Assembly (NCBI RefSeq): GCF_003351785.1 | Contig: NZ_CP031230.1 | Location: forward strand, 930,001 to 994,000 | Direction of reading: 5' to 3' | Origin: Sporosarcina sp. PTS2304 | GTDB taxonomy: Bacteria > Bacillota > Bacilli > Bacillales_A > Planococcaceae | DNA length: 64,000 nucleotides | In this document: in pieces, positions 57,251 to 64,000 of the stretch | Position numbering within the stretch: the stretch's first letter is position 1 | How the letters are laid out: each line of letters begins with the position of its first letter | The notes under the pieces: generated by a model | Databases searched by the model: none | Told to the model about the DNA's origin: nothing | The model's input: the letters and a program-made list of their open reading frames with translations, nothing else | Made by a program: the position numbers and the translations under genes

Positions 57251-57610
57251 GGTAGTGTACGTGTTAGGATTCTCCCGAGAGAAAACGGACGCTTTCCTGA
57301 GGGAGCGCGGCGGACTCGCCAAAAGTGTGTTGGCGATTACGCCTGTCGCTCTGATCCTCCAGGAGTCGCCGGTTCTTCCGGGAGAATCCTTGAGTTTGTG
57401 TCGGGAAGTCAGTCTGTGTTCGTCCAGAAATAGGGTATGGTGCATTATGCTTGCTAAACAGTGCGAGTGAAGCGTAGCGAGAAGGAGCACATCTTTGCAT
57501 TTGACAGGTGTAACCCGCAATGCTCTAGGTCCACCGTGTCCCCTCCGGAAAGCGTATCGTCTTAAAGCACAAGCCGCAAGACACTCAAAGTCAGCCTCAC
57601 TCACTTTCAA
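57251..57610. repeat. Repeat B (plus strand) then repeat A (minus strand), one copy each
   Basis: B occupies about 57251-57424 with arms AGGATTCTCCC and GGGAGAATCCT. A, inverted, occupies about 57450-57605 and contains the same about 66-base core insert as the first A copy at 39.8 kb. The rest of the 57.1-57.8 kb gap is AT-rich and carries the promoter region of the next gene. Confidence 0.88.
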
Positions 57611-57818
57611 TAACTGAATGATAAATTATATGATCAATAGCTAGTCGTGATTTTTCAAACTAGTAAGTTCACTAGTAGGATAGTCATGTTTTCTATTTCA
57701 ACTGCCAAAATACAACGTAAAATGTGAGGAATTGCTTATTTACGCTTCATATCCGTATAAAGAACTATCCTCTACAGATGATAATCTCTTATACTAGTAA
57801 GTAATAGGGGGGATCTCG

Positions 57819-59381
57819 TTGTTAATAGAAAATGAATTTTTACATCTGTTTGAAAAAGACAATAAAATTATTATGCAAACGAAAAAAGCAGGATTTCCTA
57901 TCAAGTCATTTGATGCATTGACATCTAAATTTCCTAGACTCAAACTCCATTCATTCAAAGAACTGATGAAAGCCTTACAGACGGAAGGGGAACATGAAAT
58001 AGGTGTGTTCACTGCCCCTTGTGAGCTCTATATTTCACCGAATAAAATGAAAGCGGAGTTGTATATTCATGCAACGAATGAAGAATTCTTATCCGACAAA
58101 GAACTTTTTCTAAAACAAGCTGCAGAATTATTGGATGCGAAAGAAATTCAGTACGACCAAGAGCAGTTGGAAAATATGCCGTTTTTGCCGAGTAATCCTA
58201 TCCCGATCGCAGTAGGGAAAGAACCGGTACAAGGAGAAAGCGCGAAAATCACCTATATTGAAATGCCTGACCGTAAACCGAGCATTCGCGAAGATGGGTC
58301 AGCGGATCATTATGAACTGAATTTCGTTACCTCTATCGCGAAAGATGAGTGGCTCGGAGAAAAGATTCCCGCAAAAGAAGGAATCGAAGGCTACAATATT
58401 TTCGGTGAGCCGATTGCTGCGAAAAAAGGGGAAGATAAAAAGTTGCAGTATGACCGAAAATCCGTCGGTGAATTTGAAGAAGACGGGAAAATCGTCTTGC
58501 GGGCGCTTTTCGGCGGATCCCTTGAAGAACTGCATGGTGCTGTGAGTGTCGGAAAACAACTCGTTATAGCGGGTGATGTAGGCACAAAAACAGGATCTAT
58601 CCGATTTGACGGGTCGGTTTTAGTGCATGGTACTGTATCGGCGGGATTTTCCGTTCATGCGACGGGGGACATTTCGATTGAAGGGAAAGAAGGCGTCACG
58701 AATGCCAAGGAAATTCAATCGGAAGAAGGCGATGTGTACATTAAAGGCGGTGTGTTTGGAGCGGGTGAAACGATCATCCAGGCAAAAAATAATGTCTTTG
58801 TAAAACATGCGAACAATTGCAAAATCTACGGCAAGAAAGTGAATGTCGGTGTCTATTCGCTCGGTTCTGAAATTTTCGCGGAGCATATTTGTATCGATCG
58901 CCACAAAGGAAAAGTCATAGGCGGGGTACTTGAAGCACTATTTTCTATAGAATGTGCATATGCTGGAAATACGAATGAACGCTTGACGAAACTGACGGTG
59001 AAAGGGCTCAGTAAAGAAGGAGAACTTGAGTCGATCCAACGACTGGCGGAACAATTAAAAGGCGAACATGAAGATTTGAAGAAAATCAAATTGACGCTGG
59101 AAAAAATGGAACAGGCGAAAGCTAGTCTTTCTGCCGAACAACTAGAGTTGCTGGATAAAATGCATACTACAATGCAAGTAAAACAACAGCAAATAATGGG
59201 CTTAGACCAGACGATCAAAACGAAGCTACAACTTGTACAAATCGCTACTTCGCCAACGATTGAAGTGACAAAAGAAGCGTTCCCAGGTGTCGTTCTTCAA
59301 ATTGGTAAACAGATGAATATGTTAACCCGTTCTACTCAAGGTGTATTTGAACTAACGAGCGAAGGAGTATTGAATGTCTGA
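57819..59381 (+). CDS. FapA/DUF342 family protein
   Basis: 520 residues, TTG start behind a G-run. A variable N-terminal domain (about 1-165), a right-handed beta-helix-like DUF342 region (about 170-390) with repeated patterns V..GDV.... I.F.G.V.V.G.V, then a coiled coil (about 400-470) and a short tail. Relatives occur beside flagellar or regulatory genes, and some bind division or polymer-assembly partners; the role in Bacillales is unclear. Overlaps the phosphodiesterase gene by eight bases. Confidence 0.83.
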   Translation: MLIENEFLHLFEKDNKIIMQTKKAGFPIKSFDALTSKFPRLKLHSFKELMKALQTEGEHEIGVFTAPCELYISPNKMKAELYIHATNEEFLSDKELFLKQAAELLDAKEIQYDQEQLENMPFLPSNPIPIAVGKEPVQGESAKITYIEMPDRKPSIREDGSADHYELNFVTSIAKDEWLGEKIPAKEGIEGYNIFGEPIAAKKGEDKKLQYDRKSVGEFEEDGKIVLRALFGGSLEELHGAVSVGKQLVIAGDVGTKTGSIRFDGSVLVHGTVSAGFSVHATGDISIEGKEGVTNAKEIQSEEGDVYIKGGVFGAGETIIQAKNNVFVKHANNCKIYGKKVNVGVYSLGSEIFAEHICIDRHKGKVIGGVLEALFSIECAYAGNTNERLTKLTVKGLSKEGELESIQRLAEQLKGEHEDLKKIKLTLEKMEQAKASLSAEQLELLDKMHTTMQVKQQQIMGLDQTIKTKLQLVQIATSPTIEVTKEAFPGVVLQIGKQMNMLTRSTQGVFELTSEGVLNV

Positions 59382-60084
59382 CAATCAAATATTTGCGCAT
59401 CGCGGGGCATCGGGCAGTCATGTGGAAAATACGATGAGTGCGTTTAAGGCTGCTGTGAGAAAAGGTGCGGACGGCATTGAATTGGACGTTCAACAGTCGA
59501 GTGATGGAGAGTTATTCGTCATTCATGATGAGAATTTACAGCGTTTGACAGGTGCCCATCAACAAATTGATCAACTAACAGCGAAGGAACTACAGCGTAT
59601 GAAAGTAGGAAGAAGCGGGTCGCGGTGGATGTACGGACACTCCATTCCTCTTTTATTTGACGTGGTTTCTTTCTGTTCTGCGCACCGGATGGCATTGAAT
59701 ATTGAGCTGAAGCAAACGGTTTATCGTCAACGTGAAGTCATTCAGCGGATTTTGCAGTATGTTGAAGGGTTGGACAATGTGCATTTGTCTTCTTTTGACT
59801 ATGAGACGATGCAGCTCGTTCGAGAAGAAGAGGAAGCGATGGAAACGGCTTTGTTAGTGAAGAAGAAGACGGTGGATTGGGCGGATTTGCCAAGCTACGA
59901 TGTCGACGCGTTGCATTTTCATAAGCGTTTGTGGAGAGAGCCTTATCAGTCAGCATTAGCGGCAAGCGGCAAGACGTTGCGAATGTATGGTGTGACAGGG
60001 AAAGAGTCATTTTTACTTAGTTGTCCTGAAGTGACCGGTTGGATTACGGATTATCCGAAACGGTTACGACGGAAGTTTGGGTAG
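59374..60084 (+). CDS. yqiK: Glycerophosphodiester phosphodiesterase
   Basis: 236 residues, GDPD TIM barrel: AHRGASGSHVENTMSAF, the metal motif ELDVQQSSDGELFVIHDENLQRLT and NIELK. It lacks a signal peptide, so it is cytosolic, hydrolysing glycerophosphodiesters to glycerol-3-phosphate. The position after spo0A and before yqzF corresponds to B. subtilis yqiK. Confidence 0.93.
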   Translation: MSDNQIFAHRGASGSHVENTMSAFKAAVRKGADGIELDVQQSSDGELFVIHDENLQRLTGAHQQIDQLTAKELQRMKVGRSGSRWMYGHSIPLLFDVVSFCSAHRMALNIELKQTVYRQREVIQRILQYVEGLDNVHLSSFDYETMQLVREEEEAMETALLVKKKTVDWADLPSYDVDALHFHKRLWREPYQSALAASGKTLRMYGVTGKESFLLSCPEVTGWITDYPKRLRRKFG

Positions 60085-60110
60085 GGTTACGCACGGAGAT
60101 GTGGAAGTCA

Positions 60111-60150
60111 AAAATGCATGAAGGACCGTTTGTTGGCTTCATGCATTTTC
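60111..60150. terminator. Bidirectional terminator
   Basis: Perfect arms AAAATGCATGAAG/CTTCATGCATTTT between convergent genes. Confidence 0.8.
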
Positions 60151-60151
60151 T

Positions 60152-60397
60152 TTATTTATTCATATCTTTTTTAAATCGATCAGCTGCTCGTCCGTTTCTT
60201 CGGTCGCGTCGCAATAGGAAGCCTGCGAAAAATCCAAGACCGGCTACGAATAGTAGTAAGCCGCCGAGGAATTGCAACCAAATAAATGGGAACGGCTGGA
60301 ACAAATGTCCGAAGAGCGAGTCACGCATTAATTTTATACCGAGAGCTGCTGCAATTCCCGGAATCAATAGTACAATAAACGCAGCAAGACGTGCCAT
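60152..60397 (-). CDS. yqzF: DUF2627 membrane protein YqzF
   Basis: 81 residues from ATG 60397 with AAGGGG nine bases before (an in-frame TTG at 60406 is closer). Two helices with LLIPGIAAALGIKLMRDSLFG and FIWLQFLGGLLLF between and after them, then a basic tail: the DUF2627 pattern. Function unknown. Opposite strand to its neighbours, as in relatives. Confidence 0.88.
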   Translation of the reverse strand: MARLAAFIVLLIPGIAAALGIKLMRDSLFGHLFQPFPFIWLQFLGGLLLFVAGLGFFAGFLLRRDRRNGRAADRFKKDMNK

Positions 60398-60626
60398 TTC
60401 ATTCAACCCCTTATCGATTTAATTTTACAACGTCATGATAGATTGTCAAGGACTCTGCCATCATGTACGATATAGATAGAACAGATGAATGGAACGGGAA
60501 AGAAAACTGAAAACTTTCAAAGTTGCATTCTAGCAAGAAGAAATTTAAAATTACATACAATGGCTATTTTGTAATTTATCATTACCTAATCTTTATCTAA
60601 TCTTTTGAAAATTTGGAGGGGTACGA

Positions 60627-61724
60627 ATGGAACTATTTACGTATATGGAAGAACATGATTATGAGCAGCTCGTTTTATGTCATGACAAAACGTCTGGATT
60701 GAAAGCAGTGATCGCGATTCACGATACAACGCTTGGACCGGCTCTTGGCGGTGCGCGTATGTGGACGTATGCTAGTGAAGAGGCAGCGATTGAAGATGCG
60801 TTGCGCTTAGCAAAAGGCATGACGTATAAAAACGCGGCAGCTGGGTTAAATTTAGGCGGCGGTAAAACAGTAATTATCGGGGATCCGAAGACGGACAAGA
60901 ATGACGAGTTGTTCCGTGCGCTAGGTCGTTATGTAGAAGGCTTGAATGGTCGATACATTACAGCAGAAGACGTAGGGACGACAGAATTCGACATGGATCT
61001 AATCCATTTAGAAACGGATTATGTCACAGGTATTTCTTCCGGTGAAGGTTCATCCGGCAATCCATCTCCAGTTACAGCGCTTGGAATTTATAAAGGAATG
61101 AAAGCCGCGGCGAAAGAAGCATTCGGTGATGATTCTCTAAAAGGGAAAACGATTGCAGTTCAAGGGGTCGGCAACGTAGCCTTTACGCTCTGTGAATATT
61201 TGCATGAAGAAGGCGCGAAGCTGATCGTTACGGATATTAATGAAGAAGCGGTGCAGCGTGCAGTCGATACATTTGGTGCAACGGCTGTCGCTACGGATGA
61301 AATCTATTCACAAGACGCGGACATTTTTGCTCCATGTGCATTAGGTGCAGTCATTAATGACGAGACGATTCCACAATTGAAAGTAAAAGTAGTAGCGGGA
61401 TCAGCGAACAACCAATTGAAAAATCCGGAACACGGTGACCGTTTGCATGAACTAGGCATCGTCTACGCACCGGACTACGTGATCAATTCAGGTGGCGTGA
61501 TCAACGTAGCGGACGAATTAATCGGCTACAATAAAGAGCGTGCACTGAAGCGAGTGGAAGGTATTTACGATACGATTCTAAAAATCTTCGCAATTTCTAA
61601 ACGTGACGGCATTCCTTCCTACTTGGCAGCTGATCGTCTAGCAGAAGAGCGCATCGCACGTGTAAGCGCAACGAGAAACACATTTTTACGTTCAGAAAAA
61701 AATATTTTATCCAATAAAAAATAA
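60627..61724 (+). CDS. bcd: Leucine (branched-chain amino acid) dehydrogenase
   Basis: 365 residues. GGARMWTY and [18 protein letters not shown] with the catalytic Lys residues, the NAD motif [16 protein letters not shown], and the Asn loop in VAGSANNQL. Deaminates Leu, Ile and Val to keto acids that feed the complex encoded downstream. GGAGG before ATG. Confidence 0.96.
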   Translation: MELFTYMEEHDYEQLVLCHDKTSGLKAVIAIHDTTLGPALGGARMWTYASEEAAIEDALRLAKGMTYKNAAAGLNLGGGKTVIIGDPKTDKNDELFRALGRYVEGLNGRYITAEDVGTTEFDMDLIHLETDYVTGISSGEGSSGNPSPVTALGIYKGMKAAAKEAFGDDSLKGKTIAVQGVGNVAFTLCEYLHEEGAKLIVTDINEEAVQRAVDTFGATAVATDEIYSQDADIFAPCALGAVINDETIPQLKVKVVAGSANNQLKNPEHGDRLHELGIVYAPDYVINSGGVINVADELIGYNKERALKRVEGIYDTILKIFAISKRDGIPSYLAADRLAEERIARVSATRNTFLRSEKNILSNKK

Positions 61725-61736
61725 TTATTGAAACAG

Positions 61737-61784
61737 AATGGTAGGCGTACGCCTACCATTCCAATTGTATGCCTTCGCATACAT
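61737..61784 (+). promoter_or_regulatory. Double hairpin between bcd and lpdV
   Basis: A perfect 24-base palindrome (arms AATGGTAGGCGT/ACGCCTACCATT, 61737-61760) is followed by TGTATGC-CTTC-GCATACA (61767-61784). No T-run follows, so it is more likely an RNA stability or processing structure, or a protein site, than a terminator. Confidence 0.5.
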
Positions 61785-61811
61785 AGTGGTGTAACGGAAG
61801 GAGTCCTAGGC

Positions 61812-63236
61812 TTGAGTAAAGAATATGACTTAGTAATTTTAGGTGGCGGAACGGGCGGGTATGTGGCGGCAATTCGCGCGGCACAACTCGGTTTAACGAC
61901 AGCGATCGTTGAAAAATCCAAACTTGGCGGTACGTGTCTGCATAACGGATGTATTCCGAGTAAAGCATTGTTGAAAAGCGCAGAAGTATTTCGTGTCACT
62001 CAACAACAAGCAGATGAATTCGGTGTGAAAACAGGAGACGTGTCATTGGATTTCTCACAAGTGCAAAAGAGAAAACATCAAATTGTCGATCAATTGCATG
62101 CTGGTATTAAAGGCTTGATGAAAAAAGGAAAAATAGATGTCTACCACGGAACGGGTAGAATTTTAGGTGCGTCCATTTTTTCCCCGATGCCAGGCACGAT
62201 TTCAGTAGAGATGGACAATGGCGAAGAAAATGAAATATTAATTTTGAAAAACTTATTAATTGCGACAGGCTCAAAACCGCGTACACTTCCGGGGCTCGAA
62301 CTGGATGAAACGCACGTGCTGTCTTCTGATGGAGCTTTAGTTATGAATGCGCTTCCATCTTCCATGACAATTATAGGGGCAGGTGTGATCGGCATCGAAT
62401 GGGCTTCCATGCTGACTGATTTTGGTGTGAACGTGACAGTGCTTGATCGATTGGATCATATTTTACCGACGGAAGATCGTGAAGTGTCCGTTGCGATGAA
62501 GAAAGCATTGGAAAAGCGCGGTGTCACGTTTATTTTAGGGGCTGCGATTGATACGGAATCTCTTGAAAAAGCCGAGACGGTGACGATTTCGTATACAGTA
62601 GACGGAGCGACACATTCGATTAGTAGTGATAAGATTCTCGTTTCTGTCGGACGTTCGGCAGTAGTCGATGATATCGGTTTGGCGAATACGGAAATTCAAG
62701 TGGAAAACGGTTTCATTCAGACGAACAAAACCTATCAGACGAAAGACGATCATATTTATGCGATTGGTGATGTGATCGGCGGTCTTCAACTCGCTCATGT
62801 GGCGGAGCATGAAGGACTTCACGCGGTGGAACATATGGCAGGACGTAAAGTCGAACCGATTGATTATGAGATGGTTCCCCGGTGCGTCTACTCCTATCCT
62901 GAAACCGCTGCTGTAGGATTAACGGAACAGCAAGCACGCGATCAAGGCTATGAAGTGAAGATCGGGAAATTCCCTTTCCAAGCAAATGGCAAGGCATTGG
63001 TGAATGGTCATGCGGATGGTTTCGTGAAACTCGTTACGGATCAGCAAACCAACGATATTCTCGGTGTTCATATGATGGGGGCGCACGTCACGGACCTCAT
63101 CTCAGAAGCGGGATTAGCGATGGTCATGAATGCGATTCCTTGGGAAGTTTCTTCTATGATACATCCCCACCCTACATTATCAGAAGCGTTCGGTGAAGCG
63201 GCGTTGGCAGTAGAAGGACTCGCCATTCACATGTAA
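61812..63236 (+). CDS. lpdV: Dihydrolipoyl dehydrogenase of the branched-chain complex
   Basis: 474 residues from TTG at 61812, set by GGAAGGAG eight bases before; this equals the length of B. subtilis LpdV. FAD motif GGGTGGYVAA, redox disulfide GGTCLHNGCIPSK, NAD motif GAGVIGIEWA, GDVIGG, and the His-Glu pair in HPHPTLSE. Regenerates lipoyl groups on the E2 component. Confidence 0.95.
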   Translation: MSKEYDLVILGGGTGGYVAAIRAAQLGLTTAIVEKSKLGGTCLHNGCIPSKALLKSAEVFRVTQQQADEFGVKTGDVSLDFSQVQKRKHQIVDQLHAGIKGLMKKGKIDVYHGTGRILGASIFSPMPGTISVEMDNGEENEILILKNLLIATGSKPRTLPGLELDETHVLSSDGALVMNALPSSMTIIGAGVIGIEWASMLTDFGVNVTVLDRLDHILPTEDREVSVAMKKALEKRGVTFILGAAIDTESLEKAETVTISYTVDGATHSISSDKILVSVGRSAVVDDIGLANTEIQVENGFIQTNKTYQTKDDHIYAIGDVIGGLQLAHVAEHEGLHAVEHMAGRKVEPIDYEMVPRCVYSYPETAAVGLTEQQARDQGYEVKIGKFPFQANGKALVNGHADGFVKLVTDQQTNDILGVHMMGAHVTDLISEAGLAMVMNAIPWEVSSMIHPHPTLSEAFGEAALAVEGLAIHM

Positions 63237-63250
63237 AGGAGGAAATGGTT

Positions 63251-64000
63251 TTGAACAATCGACATATTGAATTAGGATTGACAGATGAAGATGTGTTGCA
63301 AATGTATGAAAAGATGTTGATGGCCCGTCGTTTAGATGAACGGATGTGGCTGCTTAACCGTGCGGGCAAAATTCCGTTCGTTATTTCATGTCAAGGACAA
63401 GAAGCGGCACAAGTAGGCGCGGCTTTTGCGCTGGATAATGAAAAAGATTGGATCGCACCGTATTATCGGGATATGGGGATTGTTTTGCACTTTGGCATGA
63501 CACCGAAAGAGTTGATGCTGTCGGCTTTCGCGAAAGCTGAAGATCCGAACTCGGGCGGGCGCCAAATGCCTGGACATTTCGGACAGCGAAAAAACCGTAT
63601 TATTACAGGATCTTCTCCCGTCACCACACAATTACCGCATGCAGTCGGTGTTGCACTTGCTGCCAAAATGAATAAAGAAGATTTCATCACATTCGTCACG
63701 CTTGGAGAAGGCTCTTCCAATCAAGGAGACTTCCATGAAGGGATGAACTTCGCTGGTGTGCATAAATTGCCGACTGTTATTATGGTGGAAAACAATAAAT
63801 ATGCGATTTCCGTTCCAGTCGACAAACAAATCGCGTGTGAGCACGTATCCGATCGTGCTATTGGCTATGGAATGCCAGGTGTCACGGTTGACGGCACCGA
63901 TCCATTAACTGTCTATGAAGCGGTGAAAGAAGCGGCAGATCGTGCGAGAGGCGGAGAGGGTCCAACGTTAGTCGAAGCGGTTTGTTATCGATTAACTGCC
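63251..64000 (+). CDS. bkdAA: Branched-chain 2-oxoacid dehydrogenase E1 alpha (partial)
   Basis: 250 residues to the window edge. TTG start at 63251 has AAAGGAGG eight bases before; ATG at 63245 is also in frame but too close. PFVISCQGQEAAQVGAAFAL, GGRQMPGHFG, the ThDP motif GEGSSNQGDFHEGMNFA ... NNKYAISVP are near-identical in pattern to B. subtilis BkdAA. Decarboxylates branched keto acids for anteiso/iso fatty-acid primers. The missing end and the E1 beta and E2 genes should lie beyond 64 kb. Confidence 0.95.
   Translation, partial: MNNRHIELGLTDEDVLQMYEKMLMARRLDERMWLLNRAGKIPFVISCQGQEAAQVGAAFALDNEKDWIAPYYRDMGIVLHFGMTPKELMLSAFAKAEDPNSGGRQMPGHFGQRKNRIITGSSPVTTQLPHAVGVALAAKMNKEDFITFVTLGEGSSNQGDFHEGMNFAGVHKLPTVIMVENNKYAISVPVDKQIACEHVSDRAIGYGMPGVTVDGTDPLTVYEAVKEAADRARGGEGPTLVEAVCYRLTA

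Noticed and set aside
57143..57610. 155-codon frame on the minus strand after spo0A
   Set aside because: Composed of inverted repeat A and repeat B sequence plus terminator; no protein family features.
60430..60626. Sigma-54 (SigL) promoter before bcd, as in B. subtilis
   Set aside because: No TGGCAC-N5-TTGCA match with correct GG/GC spacing; TGGCTATTTTG near 60562 fails at the -12 GC.

Overview
The window looks like the chromosome of a low-GC, endospore-lineage member of Bacillales, most likely Planococcaceae and probably Sporosarcina or a close relative. The genus is an inference. What supports it is Bacillus-type gene order (yqhL/lipM, yqhQ-yqhR-aroQ-yqhT-efp-spoIIIA-accB-accC-yqhY-nusB-folD-xseA-xseB-ispA-dxs-tlyA-ahrC-recN-spoIVB-spo0A, then yqiK-yqzF-bcd-lpdV-bkdAA), a B12-dependent ribonucleotide reductase, and strong GGAGG ribosome sites with frequent TTG/GTG starts.

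Layout. 1-5.4 kb: edge of an MFS transporter, a ferredoxin/ferredoxin-reductase operon with a broken small ORF at its head, then an aldehyde dehydrogenase - ACMSD-type amidohydrolase - DUF3870 operon flanked by two copies of a 102-nt structured terminator element. 5.5-11.7 kb: accessory envelope genes (DUF1361 protein, a lipoprotein, a YlxY-like deacetylase with an altered active site, three small membrane proteins, a membrane-anchored FAD oxidoreductase). 11.65-12.1 kb: an internally deleted IS or MITE. 12.2-24.3 kb: permease/amidohydrolase pair, DUF2200 pair, short UvrA-like ATPase, Lon-family AAA protease, methyltransferase, AAA ATPase, YqhL and the octanoyltransferase LipM. 24.4-32.4 kb: nrdJ, split by two complete group II introns, each with its own reverse transcriptase. 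Splicing at the predicted borders restores an 853-codon frame, and the 68-nt middle exon encodes the catalytic Asn-x-Cys-x-Glu.

32.4-61 kb: the conserved housekeeping and sporulation block. Its spoIIIA locus is strikingly reduced: spoIIIAA and spoIIIAB are absent, spoIIIAE lacks its N-terminal region, and spoIIIAF is only a 55-residue two-helix stub. spoIVB is shorter than usual but keeps its catalytic residues, and spo0A is intact. The intergenic gaps here are filled by foldback repeats (A and B as 234- and 220-bp tandem units, C at 235 bp, and two further families D and E) that replace or separate conserved genes. 60-64 kb: branched-chain keto acid operon (bcd-lpdV-bkdAA...) without ptb and buk.

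The best candidates for something undescribed are the composite A/B foldback repeats, which occur at three loci in a fixed relative order plus one collapsed copy; the twin 102-nt RNA elements around the aldehyde dehydrogenase operon; and the minimal spoIIIA locus. The most secure unusual feature is the doubly interrupted nrdJ.
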